Assembly (NCBI RefSeq): GCF_024599795.1
Contig: NZ_CP102246.1
Coordinates: forward strand, 4,526,001-4,590,000
Origin: Enterobacter cloacae complex sp. R_G8
GTDB taxonomy: Bacteria; Pseudomonadota; Gammaproteobacteria; Enterobacterales; Enterobacteriaceae
DNA length: 64,000 bases
Reading direction: 5' to 3'
The notes beneath the pieces were generated by a model, which saw nothing but the letters and a program-made list of their open reading frames with translations, was not told the DNA's origin and searched no databases. How positions within the stretch are numbered: the stretch's first letter is position 1; the number at the start of each line of letters is the position of its first letter. Of the stretch, positions 27,852-38,145 are shown in pieces. Both the position numbers and the translations under genes were made by a program.

Positions 27852-27868
27852 GTTCTACATTATAGAAC
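27852..27868 (-). promoter_or_regulatory. Candidate XynR operator
   Basis: GTTCTA (27852-27857) and TAGAAC (27863-27868) form a perfect inverted repeat with a 5-bp spacer, 25 bases upstream of yagE. The size and spacing fit IclR-type operators, and XynR in E. coli binds upstream of yagE. Assignment is by position and symmetry. Confidence 0.5.
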
Positions 27869-27986
27869 GGTGTTCATTAATTTAACGATCATACTATGAC
27901 GCAGAAAAAGCGCAGGTAAATGAGAAGGGAAGAAGGAGTGTGGGAAATTTAAGCTGGATCACATTATGCGTGGGTGCGGTCTGGTG

Positions 27987-28062
27987 CCCTCACCCTAACC
28001 CTCTCCCACAGGGAGAGGGAACTTTTACACCCTCTCCCCTTGGGAGAGGGCCGGGGTGAGGG
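27987..28062. repeat. GC-rich palindromic repeat pair, copy 2
   Basis: Two oppositely oriented units (27987-28019 and 28030-28062) of CCCTCACCC...CCCTCTCCC/GGGAGAGGG...GGGTGAGGG, separated by 10 bases, between yagE and tabA. The head-to-head layout resembles a BIME. It is next to the tabA stop. Confidence 0.85.
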
Positions 28063-28066
28063 AAAA

Positions 28067-28648
<582 letters not shown>

Positions 28649-28841
28649 TTAATCCCTCGCAGGCATTTATGCAGTTGTTATGCATAACCTCAGCGCGTCG
28701 TGACGATGCCGTGGCGCTAACTCACTGATCGTACTGCCTTCATCATAAAACTCGCGCCAGCTTCACACTTTATCATTTTGATTATTTGCTATTAAATTCC
28801 ATAATTATTTATTGATTTTTCTTAAGTCAAAAATAGTTAAT

Positions 28842-28860
28842 TGGCTATTCTGCATAGCCA
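28842..28860. promoter_or_regulatory. Inverted repeat in arcA upstream region
   Basis: TGGCTAT and ATAGCCA flank a 5-base centre. It is one of several dyads in the 615-base AT-rich gap 28577-29191 between tabA and arcA, which also has a perfect 12-bp palindrome at 28677-28688. No gene is seen in this gap. A regulator-binding role is a guess. Confidence 0.3.
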
Positions 28861-29057
28861 TTCCGCGACCGGAATTAAATCATTTGAAATCAACAACATA
28901 ACCAAATATGTCAAAACATTAAATTCTACAAAATAATAACAAGTTCAAATAATGCCAACGGATCCTGCTTAGCTATTCACCGGTTAATAATATCAAATTA
29001 ATCATTATCTGATGCGAATCATGCAAATGAAAACAAACCCCTCAATACCTAATTTCA

Positions 29058-29073
29058 CGTGAGCAACGTCACA
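29058..29073 (+). promoter_or_regulatory. CRP-like site upstream of arcA
   Basis: CGTGA-GCAACG-TCACA differs from the CRP consensus TGTGA-N6-TCACA by one base. It lies 119 bases before the arcA ATG. I found no convincing FNR or ARG box nearby, though anaerobic and arginine control would be expected. Confidence 0.55.
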
Positions 29074-29125
29074 ATACGGTTTATTTAAGCGCCTACTATT
29101 GACCACGAAATCAATTGAGCTTAGC

Positions 29126-29151
29126 CGCCATATCATTACACGAATATGGCG
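29126..29151 (+). promoter_or_regulatory. Inverted repeat in arcA leader region
   Basis: CGCCATAT and ATATGGCG are perfect 8-bp arms around a 10-base loop, ending 40 bases before arcA. It could be an operator or an RNA hairpin in the leader. Confidence 0.35.
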
Positions 29152-29191
29152 CATGCCCTTTTTATTCTGAAAAACAGTTAAAGGAATAATT

Positions 29192-30412
29192 ATGGAAAAG
29201 CATTATGTCGGTTCTGAAATTGGTCAATTGCGTAGCGTGATGCTGCACCGCCCTAATTTAAGTCTTAAACGCTTAACCCCATCAAACTGTCAGGAGCTGT
29301 TATTTGATGATGTGCTCTCGGTTGAGCGGGCGGGTGAGGAGCATGACATTTTCGCAAACACGCTGCGCGAGCAGGGTGTGGAAGTCCTGCTGTTGACCGA
29401 CCTTCTCACCCAAACGCTTGATATTGCGGAGGCGAAGGCCTGGCTGCTGGAGACGCAAATCTCCGACTATCGCCTCGGCCCAACCTTTGCCAGCGACGTG
29501 CGCGGCTGGCTGGCAGATATGCCGCACCGGGAACTGGCGCGCAGACTGAGCGGCGGATTAACCTACGGTGAAATTCCGGCGGCGATTAAAAATATGGTGG
29601 TGGATACCCACACGGCGAATGATTTTATTATGAAGCCGCTGCCAAACCATTTATTTACCCGCGATACCTCGTGCTGGATTTATAACGGCGTCTCCATTAA
29701 CCCGATGGCCAAACCGGCCCGCCAGCGTGAAACCAATAACCTGCGAGCCATATATCGCTGGCACCCGGCATTCGCCGATGGCGAATTTATTAAGTATTTC
29801 GGCGACGAGAATATTAATTATGACCACGCCACTCTGGAGGGCGGCGACGTATTAGTGATTGGCCGCGGCGCGGTATTAATTGGCATGTCTGAACGCACCA
29901 CCCCGCAGGGCGTGGAGTTCCTCGCCAACAGCCTGTTTAAACATCGCCAGGCCGAGCGTGTGATCGCCGTTGAGCTGCCAAAACACCGCTCCTGCATGCA
30001 CCTCGACACCGTCATGACCCACATCGACGTGGACACGTTCTCCGTCTACCCGGAAGTGGTGCGTAAAGACGCCCAGTGCTGGACGCTCACCCCGGACGGA
30101 CGCGGCGGCCTGCTGCGCACCCAGGAAACCGACCTGCTGCACGCCATCGAGAAAGCGCTCGGCATTAATCAGGTACGCCTGATCACCACCGGCGGCGACG
30201 CCTTTGAAGCTGAACGCGAGCAGTGGAACGACGCCAACAACGTGCTCACCATCCGCCCGGGCGTGGTGATCGGCTACGAGCGCAACGTCTGGACCAACGA
30301 GAAATACGACAAAGCGGGGATCACCGTGCTGCCAATCCCGGGCGACGAACTGGGACGCGGTCGCGGCGGCGCGCGCTGCATGAGCTGCCCACTGGAACGC
30401 GACGGAATTTAA
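29192..30412 (+). CDS. arcA: Arginine deiminase
   Basis: A 406-residue ADI that hydrolyses arginine to citrulline and ammonia. The guanidino-modifying fold shows [23 protein letters not shown] in the middle, the histidine loop around [16 protein letters not shown], and the catalytic cysteine C396 in GGARCMSCP. First gene of arcA-arcC-arcB-transporter-argR-like, matching the Salmonella STM4467-4463 locus near argI and pyrBI. Together with ArcB and ArcC it yields one ATP per arginine under anaerobic or acid conditions. Confidence 0.95.
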   Translation: MEKHYVGSEIGQLRSVMLHRPNLSLKRLTPSNCQELLFDDVLSVERAGEEHDIFANTLREQGVEVLLLTDLLTQTLDIAEAKAWLLETQISDYRLGPTFASDVRGWLADMPHRELARRLSGGLTYGEIPAAIKNMVVDTHTANDFIMKPLPNHLFTRDTSCWIYNGVSINPMAKPARQRETNNLRAIYRWHPAFADGEFIKYFGDENINYDHATLEGGDVLVIGRGAVLIGMSERTTPQGVEFLANSLFKHRQAERVIAVELPKHRSCMHLDTVMTHIDVDTFSVYPEVVRKDAQCWTLTPDGRGGLLRTQETDLLHAIEKALGINQVRLITTGGDAFEAEREQWNDANNVLTIRPGVVIGYERNVWTNEKYDKAGITVLPIPGDELGRGRGGARCMSCPLERDGI

Positions 30413-30421
30413 GGAGCCACT

Positions 30422-31333
30422 ATGGAACGAAAACCCACTCTGGTTGTGGCCCTGGGCGGCAACGCATTGCTCAAACGCGGCGAACCGCTGGAAGCCGAGA
30501 TCCAGCGTAAAAACATCGACCTCGCGGCCCGCACCATCGCCGGGCTGACGGCGCAGTGGCGCGTGGTGCTGGTGCACGGCAACGGGCCGCAGGTCGGGCT
30601 GCTGGCGTTGCAGAACAGCGCCTACGACAAAGTCGCCCCCTACCCGCTGGACGTTCTCGGCGCCGAAAGCCAGGGGATGATCGGCTACATGCTCCAGCAG
30701 GCGCTAAAAAACAGCCTGCCCCAGCGCGAGGTGAGCGTCCTGCTCACTCAGGTGGAGGTGGACGCCGACGACCCGGCCTTCAGCAACCCGACCAAGTACA
30801 TCGGCCCGGTCTACAGCGAAGCCCAGGCAAAAACGCTACAGGCGGAAAAAGGCTGGGTGTTCAGGGCCGACGGCAGCTACTTCCGCCGCGTGGTGCCCTC
30901 TCCCCAGCCGAAACGCATCGTTGAGAGCGATGCCATCGCGGCGCTGATCCAGCGCGACCACCTGGTGATCTGCAACGGCGGCGGCGGCGTGCCGGTGGTG
31001 GAAAACGCCAACGGCTATCACGGCATTGAGGCGGTGATCGACAAAGACCTCTCCGCCGCCCTGCTGGCGCGTCAGATTGAGGCGGATGCCCTGCTGATCC
31101 TCACCGATGCCGACGCGGTGTACCTCGACTGGGGCAAACCAACCCAGCGCCCGCTGGCGCAGGTGACGCCGGAACTGCTCAAGGGCATGGCGTTCGACGC
31201 CGGCTCTATGGGGCCGAAGGTCGCCGCCTGCCGCGAGTTTGTTGAGGCCTGCAACGGGATTGCCGGGATCGGCGCGCTGGCCGACGGCGCGGAGATCCTC
31301 GCGGGCGAGAAAGGCACGTTGATTCGTAATTGA
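30422..31333 (+). CDS. arcC: Carbamate kinase
   Basis: A 303-residue amino-acid-kinase-fold enzyme with ALGGNALLKRGEP at the N-terminus, VHGNGPQVGL (about 43-52) and AIASLIQ-like and ICNGGGGVPV (about 180) motifs. It turns carbamoyl phosphate and ADP into ATP, ammonia and CO2, the energy-yielding step of the arginine deiminase route. It starts nine bases after arcA with GGAG at the right distance. Separated from arcB by a palindromic repeat. Confidence 0.95.
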   Translation: MERKPTLVVALGGNALLKRGEPLEAEIQRKNIDLAARTIAGLTAQWRVVLVHGNGPQVGLLALQNSAYDKVAPYPLDVLGAESQGMIGYMLQQALKNSLPQREVSVLLTQVEVDADDPAFSNPTKYIGPVYSEAQAKTLQAEKGWVFRADGSYFRRVVPSPQPKRIVESDAIAALIQRDHLVICNGGGGVPVVENANGYHGIEAVIDKDLSAALLARQIEADALLILTDADAVYLDWGKPTQRPLAQVTPELLKGMAFDAGSMGPKVAACREFVEACNGIAGIGALADGAEILAGEKGTLIRN

Positions 31334-31342
31334 GCACACTCT

Positions 31343-31391
31343 CCCCTCACCCTAACCCTCTCCCCTTTGGGGAGAGGGCCGGGGTGAGGGG
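31343..31391. repeat. GC-rich palindromic repeat, copy 3 (complete)
   Basis: A full symmetric unit: CCCCTCACCC, CCCTCTCCCC, then GGGGAGAGGG and GGGGTGAGGGG. It lies inside the arc operon between arcC and arcB, where its hairpin could lower downstream expression or protect the arcAC message. Confidence 0.9.
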
Positions 31392-31427
31392 TAAGGTCTT
31401 AGACATTAATTTAAAAAGGATTTACCC

Positions 31428-32432
31428 ATGACCATCAACCTGAAAAACCGCAACTTCCTCAAACTGCTGGACTACACCCCGGCAGAGATCCAGTACCTGA
31501 TCGACCTCGCCATCGAGCTGAAGGCGGCCAAAAAAGCCGGGCGCGAGAAGAAAACCCTGGTCGGGAAAAACATCGCCCTGATTTTTGAAAAAACCTCCAC
31601 CCGCACCCGCTGCGCCTTTGAAGTGGGCGCGTTTGACCAGGGCGCGCAGGTGACCTACCTCGGCCCAAGCGGATCGCAGATCGGCCATAAAGAGTCGATG
31701 AAAGACACCGCCCGCGTGCTGGGCCGCATGTATGACGGCATCGAATATCGCGGCTACGGCCAGGCCATCGTCGAAGAGCTGGGCGAATACGCGGGCGTAC
31801 CGGTGTGGAACGGCCTGACCGACGAGTTCCACCCCACCCAAATCCTCGCCGACCTGATGACCATGCTGGAGCACTCGCCGGGCAAAACCCTGCCGGAGCT
31901 GAGCTTTGCCTATCTCGGCGACGCGCGCAACAACATGGGCAACTCCCTGATGGTCGGCGCAGCCAAGATGGGGATGGATATCCGCCTCGTCGCGCCGAAA
32001 TCCTTCTGGCCGGAAGCGGGTCTGGTTGAGCAGTGCCGCGCCATCGCCAAAGAGACGGGCGCGCGCATCACGCTGACCGACGACGTGGAAGAAGGCGTGC
32101 GGGGGACCGATTTCCTCTACACCGACGTGTGGGTCTCCATGGGCGAGCCGAAGGAGGCCTGGGCCGAGCGCGTCAGCCTGATGAAGCCGTATCAGATTAA
32201 CGCGCAGGTGATGAAAGCCACCGGCAACCCGAACGTCAAGTTCATGCACTGCCTGCCCGCGTTCCACAACGAGCACACCAAAGTGGGCCGCGAGATCGAG
32301 ATGGCGTACGGGCTGAAGGGGCTGGAGGTGACGGAAGAGGTCTTCGAATCACCGAACTCCATCGTCTTCGACGAAGCAGAAAACCGCATGCACACCATTA
32401 AAGCGGTCATGGTGGCGACACTCGGCGACTAA
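31428..32432 (+). CDS. arcB: Ornithine carbamoyltransferase, catabolic
   Basis: A 334-residue OTCase with [18 protein letters not shown] and [11 protein letters not shown] motifs, similar to argI at 19802 throughout. In the arginine deiminase pathway it phosphorolyses citrulline to ornithine and carbamoyl phosphate. Assigned to the catabolic role because it lies between arcC and the transporter and lacks its own ARG box. The two copies are of equal length. Confidence 0.93.
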   Translation: MTINLKNRNFLKLLDYTPAEIQYLIDLAIELKAAKKAGREKKTLVGKNIALIFEKTSTRTRCAFEVGAFDQGAQVTYLGPSGSQIGHKESMKDTARVLGRMYDGIEYRGYGQAIVEELGEYAGVPVWNGLTDEFHPTQILADLMTMLEHSPGKTLPELSFAYLGDARNNMGNSLMVGAAKMGMDIRLVAPKSFWPEAGLVEQCRAIAKETGARITLTDDVEEGVRGTDFLYTDVWVSMGEPKEAWAERVSLMKPYQINAQVMKATGNPNVKFMHCLPAFHNEHTKVGREIEMAYGLKGLEVTEEVFESPNSIVFDEAENRMHTIKAVMVATLGD

Positions 32433-32479
32433 TCACCGCCCGGCGCGCCGCGGGGTGCGCCGGGGTTCAGGAGAACATC

Positions 32480-33883
32480 ATGGGCAAGTTTAAGTTTCCC
32501 TCAGCTTACACCATTCTCTTTTTTCTGATTGCCGTCGTGGCCGTGCTGACGTGGATTGTGCCGGCCGGGCAGTACCATATGGCAATGAACGAGGCGCTCG
32601 GCAAGGATGTGCCGGTTGCCGGAACCTACGCGCACGTGGCGGCCCACCCGCAGGGGCTGGTTTCCGTCCTGATGGCTCCCATTGCCGGGCTGTACGATCC
32701 GGAGTCCGGCCAGGCCGGGGCGATCGACGTAGCGCTGTTTATCCTGATCATCGGGGGATTTCTCGGGATCGTCACCAAAACCGGGGCGATCGACGCCGGG
32801 ATCGAGCGCGTCACCACGCGATTACGCGGGCGTGAAGAGTGGATGATCCCGATCCTGATGGCGCTGTTCGCCGCAGGCGGCACCATCTACGGCATGGCCG
32901 AAGAGTCACTGCCGTTCTACACCCTGCTGGTGCCGGTAATGCTTGCCGCCCGTTTTGATCCGGTTGTCGCGGCCTCCACCGTGCTGCTCGGCGCGGGGAT
33001 CGGCACACTCGGCTCCACCATCAACCCCTTCGCCACGGTGATCGCCGCCAACGCCGCCGGGATCCCCTTCACCAACGGTATCGCCCTGCGCGTGGCGCTG
33101 CTGGTCATCGGCTGGATCATCTGCGTGGCGTGGGTAATGCGTTACGCCCGTAAGGTGCGCCAGGATCCGTCTCTCTCCATCGTCGCAGACAAACAGGAAG
33201 AGAACCGCGCCCATTTCCTTGGCAACAAGGGGGAACAGTCGCTGGAATTTACCCCGGTGCGCAAAATCATCCTGGTCATTTTCGCCCTCGCCTTCGCGGT
33301 GATGATTTACGGCGTGGCGGTGCTGGGCTGGTGGATGGCGGAGATCTCGGCGGTGTTTCTCGCCAGTGCCATTATCGTCGGCCTGATCGCCCGCATGAGT
33401 GAAGAGGAGCTGACCTCGACGTTTATCAACGGCGCACGAGATTTGCTGGGCGTCGCGCTGATTATCGGCATTGCCCGCGGTATCGTAGTCATCATGGATA
33501 AGGGCATGATTACCCACACCATTTTACACAGCGCGGAAGGGCTGGTCAGCGGGTTGTCCACGGTGGCGTTTATCAACGTGATGTACTGGCTGGAGGTGGT
33601 GCTGTCGTTTCTTGTGCCTTCTTCATCCGGCCTGGCCGTTCTGACGATGCCGATCATGGCACCGCTTGCCGATTTCGCTAACGTCAACCGCGACCTGGTA
33701 GTCACGGCTTACCAGTCAGCCTCCGGTATCGTTAACCTGGTGACGCCCACCTCTGCGGTGGTTATGGGCGGGCTGGCTATCGCCCGCGTGCCCTACGTGC
33801 GCTACCTGAAATGGGTGGCGCCGCTGCTGGCGATCCTGACGGTGGTGATCATGGTGGCGTTAAGCCTGGGGGCAGTGTTGTAA
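32480..33883 (+). CDS. YfcC-family membrane transporter, probable arginine/ornithine exchanger
   Basis: A 467-residue protein with about twelve transmembrane helices of the YfcC/DcuC-like group (FPSAYTILFFLIAVVAVLTWIVPAGQY..., YGMAEESLPFYTLLVPVMLAARFDPVVA, SSGLAVLTMPIMAPLADFA). The family differs from the classical APC-type ArcD. Its place in the arc operon suggests it imports arginine and exports ornithine; Salmonella has an equivalent gene in the same place. Substrate is inferred from context. Confidence 0.8.
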   Translation: MGKFKFPSAYTILFFLIAVVAVLTWIVPAGQYHMAMNEALGKDVPVAGTYAHVAAHPQGLVSVLMAPIAGLYDPESGQAGAIDVALFILIIGGFLGIVTKTGAIDAGIERVTTRLRGREEWMIPILMALFAAGGTIYGMAEESLPFYTLLVPVMLAARFDPVVAASTVLLGAGIGTLGSTINPFATVIAANAAGIPFTNGIALRVALLVIGWIICVAWVMRYARKVRQDPSLSIVADKQEENRAHFLGNKGEQSLEFTPVRKIILVIFALAFAVMIYGVAVLGWWMAEISAVFLASAIIVGLIARMSEEELTSTFINGARDLLGVALIIGIARGIVVIMDKGMITHTILHSAEGLVSGLSTVAFINVMYWLEVVLSFLVPSSSGLAVLTMPIMAPLADFANVNRDLVVTAYQSASGIVNLVTPTSAVVMGGLAIARVPYVRYLKWVAPLLAILTVVIMVALSLGAVL

Positions 33884-33884
33884 T

Positions 33885-33917
33885 TTGCCGGATGGCGCTG
33901 CGCTTATCCGGCCTACG
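33885..33917. repeat. REP element
   Basis: TGCCGGATGGCGCTGCGCTT followed by ATCCGGCCTACGG matches the E. coli-type REP palindrome (GCCGGATG...ATCCGGCCTAC). It lies between the transporter and the ArgR-like gene and belongs to a different family from the CCCTCACCC repeats. Confidence 0.85.
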
Positions 33918-33954
33918 GATCGGTGCGGTGCCACCGGTTATTTCGGGAACTAAT

Positions 33955-34443
33955 ATGGGAACTATGATGGATTACGAAGAGTACTCTCCCAAAGAGCAAC
34001 TGCAGCTTACGGTGTGCCAGCGTCTGATCGCGGAAAAGAGCTATCTCTCCCAGGAAGAGATTCGCCGCGATTTGCAGGAGCGTGGTTTTGAGACCATCAG
34101 CCAGTCCACCGTTTCACGTCTGCTCAAGTTGCTTGGTGTCATAAAAATTCGAAATGCCAAAGGGCTAAAGATTTATTCGTTGAATCCTCTTCTGCGCCCT
34201 GCCCCCGACGCCGCGCGTACCGTTTCCGAAATGGTGGTCAGCGTGGAGCATAATAGCGAATTTATCCTTATTCATACCGTGGCCGGATATGGCCGCGCGG
34301 TGGCGCGCATTCTGGATTATCACCAGTTACCGGAAATTTTAGGCGTGGTTGCCGGAAGCAGTATTGTCTGGGTCGCCCCCCGGGTGGTGAAGCGTACCGC
34401 GCTGGTGCATAAGCAAATTAATTATTTACTCAGAACGCATTAA
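33955..34443 (+). CDS. ArgR-like regulator of the arginine deiminase operon
   Basis: A 162-residue ArgR homologue: winged helix (LSQEEIRRDLQERGFETISQSTVSRLLKLLG, about residues 26-57) and a C-terminal oligomerisation/arginine domain containing HTVAGYGRAVARILDY and ILGVVAGSSIVWVAPR. Start taken at ATG 33955 with GGGA 6 bases before; ATGs at 33964 and 33967 are alternatives. It is divergent from E. coli ArgR, so it is probably a second, pathway-specific regulator, as at the Salmonella locus. It could act on the arc promoter, though no clear ARG box is seen there. Confidence 0.85.
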   Translation: MGTMMDYEEYSPKEQLQLTVCQRLIAEKSYLSQEEIRRDLQERGFETISQSTVSRLLKLLGVIKIRNAKGLKIYSLNPLLRPAPDAARTVSEMVVSVEHNSEFILIHTVAGYGRAVARILDYHQLPEILGVVAGSSIVWVAPRVVKRTALVHKQINYLLRTH

Positions 34444-34490
34444 TATTCATAAAGAACCGTTTGCATTGAGTAAAGCGTGCATTAAATTGC

Positions 34491-34518
34491 TTGATCCGGA
34501 CATCGGGGTGCGTATAAT
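34491..34518 (+). promoter_or_regulatory. pyrLBI promoter
   Basis: TTGATC (34491-34496) and TATAAT (34513-34518) are 16 bases apart, followed by the pyrL leader. The initial transcribed region is T-rich after GTGCG, as expected for the pyrBI operon. Confidence 0.6.
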
Positions 34519-34543
34519 GCCCGACAATTTGCCGGGAGGAAGC

Positions 34544-34648
34544 ATGGTCAAGCGTGTTCGACATAACGTCTTACCGCGTCTGAAATCAGACGCTGGCCTG
34601 CCGTTTTTCTTCCCGTTGCTAAACCTATTCCCAGAGCCCCTCATTTGA
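34544..34648 (+). CDS. pyrL: pyrBI operon leader peptide
   Basis: A 34-residue leader ([13 protein letters not shown]...), similar in its first half to E. coli PyrL and including the GLPFFFPL segment encoded by a T-rich stretch where RNA polymerase pauses. GGGAGG precedes the ATG. Its stop codon (34646-34648) lies inside the attenuator stem, so a closely following ribosome prevents hairpin formation when UTP is low. Confidence 0.9.
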   Translation: MVKRVRHNVLPRLKSDAGLPFFFPLLNLFPEPLI

Positions 34649-34661
34649 GGGGCTTTTTTTT
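34635..34661 (+). terminator. pyrBI attenuator
   Basis: AGCCCCTCA (34635-34643) and TGAGGGGCT (34646-34654) form a 9-bp stem followed by eight T. It ends the leader transcript when UTP is plentiful and transcription is uncoupled from pyrL translation. Confidence 0.92.
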
Positions 34662-34682
34662 GCCCGGCGTCAGGAGATAAAC

Positions 34683-35615
34683 ATGAATCCGCTTTATCAA
34701 AAACACATCATTTCCATAAACGACCTCAGCCGCGAAGAGCTGGAACTGGTTCTGGAAACCGCGGCAAAACTGAAGGCCAATCCGCAACCGGAGCTGCTGA
34801 AGCACAAGGTGATTGCGAGCTGCTTCTTTGAAGCCTCGACCCGCACCCGCCTCTCCTTTGAAACCTCCATGCACCGCCTGGGCGCGAGCGTGGTAGGCTT
34901 CTCAGACAGCAGCAACACGTCGCTGGGTAAAAAAGGCGAAACCCTGGCGGACACCATTTCAGTGATCAGCACCTACGTTGACGCGATTGTAATGCGTCAC
35001 CCGCAGGAGGGCGCAGCCCGTCTGGCGACCGAGTTCTCCGGCGGTATTCCGGTGCTGAACGCCGGTGACGGCGCCAACCAGCATCCAACGCAAACCCTGC
35101 TGGATCTGTTCACCATTCAGGAGACCCAGGGCCGTCTGGAAAACCTGAACATCGCCATGGTCGGCGACCTGAAATATGGCCGCACGGTTCACTCCCTGAC
35201 CCAGGCGCTGGCGAAATTCAACGGCAACCGCTTCTTCTTCATCGCCCCGGACGCGCTGGCGATGCCGCAGTACATCCTCGACATGCTGGACGAAAAAGGC
35301 ATCCCGTGGAGCCTGCACGCCAGCATCGAAGAGGTGATGGGCAACGTGGATATTCTGTATATGACCCGCGTGCAGAAAGAGCGTCTGGATCCGTCCGAGT
35401 ACGCCAACGTGAAGGCGCAGTTTGTGCTGCGCGCCAGCGACCTCGAGGGCGCGCGCGACAACATGAAGGTGCTGCACCCGCTGCCACGCATCGATGAGAT
35501 CACCACAGACGTGGATAAAACGCCGCACGCCTGGTACTTCCAGCAGGCCGGAAACGGCATCTTCGCCCGCCAGGCGTTACTGGCACTGGTTCTGAATCGC
35601 GAATTGGCTCTGTAA
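34683..35615 (+). CDS. pyrB: Aspartate carbamoyltransferase catalytic subunit
   Basis: A 310-residue ATCase catalytic chain with STRTRLSFE (about residues 52-60), the HPTQTLLDL segment and the HPLPRIDEI aspartate-site loop. It makes carbamoyl aspartate, the first committed pyrimidine step. Followed after 12 bases by pyrI and preceded by the pyrL attenuator. Confidence 0.97.
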   Translation: MNPLYQKHIISINDLSREELELVLETAAKLKANPQPELLKHKVIASCFFEASTRTRLSFETSMHRLGASVVGFSDSSNTSLGKKGETLADTISVISTYVDAIVMRHPQEGAARLATEFSGGIPVLNAGDGANQHPTQTLLDLFTIQETQGRLENLNIAMVGDLKYGRTVHSLTQALAKFNGNRFFFIAPDALAMPQYILDMLDEKGIPWSLHASIEEVMGNVDILYMTRVQKERLDPSEYANVKAQFVLRASDLEGARDNMKVLHPLPRIDEITTDVDKTPHAWYFQQAGNGIFARQALLALVLNRELAL

Positions 35616-35627
35616 GGGGAAACGACA

Positions 35628-36089
35628 ATGACACACGATAACAAACTCCAGGTTGAAGCCATCAAACGTGGCACCGTGATTGACCACATCCCTGCGCAGG
35701 TCGGTTTTAAGCTGCTGACGCTGTTCAAACTGACCGAAACCGACCAGCGCATCACCATTGGCCTGAACCTGCCGTCAGGCGAAATGGGCCGCAAGGACCT
35801 GATCAAGATCGAGAATACCTTCCTGACCGACGAGCAGGTTAACCAGCTGTCGCTTTACGCGCCGGACGCCACAGTGAACCGCATCGACGATTACGACGTG
35901 GTGGGTAAATCACGCCCAAGCCTGCCGGAGCGGATTGAGAGCGTGCTGGTTTGCCCGAACAGCAACTGCATCAGCCACGCGGAGCCGGTTTCCTCCAGTT
36001 TCGCAGTGAAAAAACGCGCCGATGACATCGCACTCAAATGCAAATACTGCGAAAAAGAGTTTTCTCATTATGTGGTGCTGGCCAACTAA
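35628..36089 (+). CDS. pyrI: Aspartate carbamoyltransferase regulatory subunit
   Basis: A 153-residue regulatory chain. The N-terminal nucleotide domain (residues 1-100, with [14 protein letters not shown]) binds CTP and ATP. The C-terminal zinc domain has four cysteines in CPNSNC and CKYCEKEF. It assembles with PyrB into the allosteric dodecamer. Same operon as pyrB. Confidence 0.97.
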   Translation: MTHDNKLQVEAIKRGTVIDHIPAQVGFKLLTLFKLTETDQRITIGLNLPSGEMGRKDLIKIENTFLTDEQVNQLSLYAPDATVNRIDDYDVVGKSRPSLPERIESVLVCPNSNCISHAEPVSSSFAVKKRADDIALKCKYCEKEFSHYVVLAN

Positions 36090-36163
36090 TTGAGGTTGGT
36101 AAAGGATCCCGGCCTCCCTATAATGGCCGGGACTCTTAAATCAGCTGTTATTCTGGAGAAATC

Positions 36164-36550
36164 ATGACCAAAGTACTCGCGACGGAAAATGCACCAGCGG
36201 CTATCGGCCCATACGTTCAGGGCGTTGATCTGGGTAGCATGATTATTACCTCTGGCCAGATCCCGGTGAACCCGAAGACCGGTGAAGTGCCAGCCGACGT
36301 AGCGGCGCAGGCGCGTCAGTCGCTGGAAAACGTGCAGGCGATCGTGGAATCCGCAGGCCTGAAAGTGGGCGACATCGTGAAAACCACCGTTTTCGTGAAA
36401 GATCTGAACGATTTCGCCACCGTTAACGCCACTTACGAAGCGTTCTTCACCGAGCATAACGCCTCTTTCCCGGCGCGCTCCTGCGTGGAAGTGGCTCGTC
36501 TGCCAAAAGACGTGAAAATTGAAATCGAAGCGATTGCCGTACGTCGCTGA
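36164..36550 (+). CDS. ridA: 2-iminobutanoate/2-iminopropanoate deaminase
   Basis: A 128-residue YjgF/YER057c/UK114 protein (MTKVLATENAPAAIGPYVQG...). The active-site arginine is in the SFPARSCVEVARLPKD segment (about residue 105). RidA hydrolyses reactive enamine/imine intermediates released by PLP enzymes. Its position after pyrI matches E. coli, where mgtA follows; here two chitin-related genes intervene. Confidence 0.96.
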   Translation: MTKVLATENAPAAIGPYVQGVDLGSMIITSGQIPVNPKTGEVPADVAAQARQSLENVQAIVESAGLKVGDIVKTTVFVKDLNDFATVNATYEAFFTEHNASFPARSCVEVARLPKDVKIEIEAIAVRR

Positions 36551-36679
36551 TTGATAGCAGCAGAGAATGGGCGGCTTCGGCTGTCCATTTTTTTGGTTAT
36601 TTTTCCTCTCACCACAGCATGATCTTCCCCCCCGCCATTAATAACATCACCCTGCGTATTTATTATTAATGGACTAACA

Positions 36680-38134
36680 ATGAAATTATCAAAGATTGCC
36701 CTTGCGATGGCGACCCTGACCGTTGCTTCATCCGCTTTAGCGCACGGATATATTGAATCCCCTGCCAGCCGCGCTTATATGTGCAAGCTCGGTCAAAACA
36801 TTGACTGTGGCTCCGTTCAGTATGAACCGCAGAGTGTGGAGAAAACCTCCGGCTTCCCGGGCGGTGCGATGCCGCCAGACGGCCAGCTTGCCAGCGCGGG
36901 GATTGCGAATTACTCCCAGCTGGATAAACAGAGCCTGAACGCGTGGACGAAAAGCCCCATGACTGCCGGCCCACATGAGTTTGTCTGGTATCACACCGCG
37001 CCGCACAAAACCACCAACTGGCGTTACTACATCACCAAACAAAACTGGGATCCGAATAAACCCCTGACCCGCGATCAGTTTGAATTAACCCCGTTCTGTA
37101 CCGTGAATGGAAATGGCCAGGCCCCCGCGATGCGGAAAGCCATGACCTGTAATGTACCTGCGCGAACGGGTTACCAAGTGATTTATGGCGTCTGGGAAAT
37201 AGCGGATACCTCGAACAGTTTCTACCAGGCCATTGACGTTGATTTCGGTAACGGCGGCAATGTTACCCCGGATGACGGTGCCGGCATTGAATCAGAGTGG
37301 AGCAAAGTCCTCAGCGGCCAGATTGCGGGAAATAACCTGAACGTCGGCGATAAGGTCATTGCTCGCTTCTTCGATGCGCACGGTGAAGTGACGTCCCTGC
37401 GCACGGAAATGACGATCGCCACGGCCGCGCAGGCGGATGCCAACCAGTGGTCGTACGATCTGGCGCAGAAAATTAACACCGCGCACCAGGACATTCGCGT
37501 CGGGGTGAAGGATGAGGGTGGCGAGATTAGCCCGGTCCATGGCGCGAACAGCGTATTCGTCAAAGAGGGCAGCGCCCTGCAGTCCGTTGCGATTTCGTAC
37601 GAAGAGCAGAAGGAGGAGGTCAACGAAACCATCGCCGTCAGCAATTTGCACTACAGCAAAATCGAGAACGGCAATGCGACCGTCACCTTCCATGTGAATA
37701 CCCACGGTAACGTCGATTTCGAAGCCCACGTCATGAACCATCACGGGGCGGAAAAAGGGTATCTGAAGCAGGAGATGAACAACGCTAATCAGGACGTCAC
37801 CCTGACGCTGACCGGCGTTGAGGCGGGTCACCACATGCTGAAGTACTACGCCACCAATAAAGACGGCACGCTGTTTGCGCAGGATGTGCTGAACCTGATG
37901 CTGGAAGAGGAAGCCGCGGCGGACAACAGCACCGGTCAGCATGACTACATCTTCCCGGATAACATCGCGTCGTACAAAGCGGGCACCGTGGTGCTGCAGC
38001 CAAAAGACGGTAAGACCTACCAGTGTAAGCCTTTCCCGTACAGCGGCTACTGCGTGCAGTGGAGCAAGTATGCGACCCAGTTTGAGCCGGGCACAGGTTC
38101 ACACTGGAAAGAGGCGTGGGTGCTTAAGCACTGA
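36680..38134 (+). CDS. GbpA-like chitin-binding lytic polysaccharide monooxygenase
   Basis: A 484-residue secreted protein. A signal peptide of 21 residues ends SALA, leaving H22 as the amino terminus for the copper brace. The AA10 LPMO domain (22 to about 205) has the second copper histidine H109 in APHKTTNWRYYITK. Two GbpA-type middle domains (about 210-410) and a C-terminal chitin-binding module (about 425-484, aromatic-rich YQCKPFPYSGYC...W) follow. GbpA-type proteins oxidise chitin and bind GlcNAc surfaces including mucin. It is encoded next to a GH20 hexosaminidase, a sensible chitin partner, and the pair interrupts ridA-mgtA. Confidence 0.93.
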   Translation: MKLSKIALAMATLTVASSALAHGYIESPASRAYMCKLGQNIDCGSVQYEPQSVEKTSGFPGGAMPPDGQLASAGIANYSQLDKQSLNAWTKSPMTAGPHEFVWYHTAPHKTTNWRYYITKQNWDPNKPLTRDQFELTPFCTVNGNGQAPAMRKAMTCNVPARTGYQVIYGVWEIADTSNSFYQAIDVDFGNGGNVTPDDGAGIESEWSKVLSGQIAGNNLNVGDKVIARFFDAHGEVTSLRTEMTIATAAQADANQWSYDLAQKINTAHQDIRVGVKDEGGEISPVHGANSVFVKEGSALQSVAISYEEQKEEVNETIAVSNLHYSKIENGNATVTFHVNTHGNVDFEAHVMNHHGAEKGYLKQEMNNANQDVTLTLTGVEAGHHMLKYYATNKDGTLFAQDVLNLMLEEEAAADNSTGQHDYIFPDNIASYKAGTVVLQPKDGKTYQCKPFPYSGYCVQWSKYATQFEPGTGSHWKEAWVLKH

Positions 38135-38145
38135 GTCGTCTGATT

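Noticed and set aside
29099..29114. FNR site TTGAC...ATCAA upstream of arcA
   Set aside because: The half-sites are 6 bases apart instead of 4 and one is imperfect, so it does not fit FNR.
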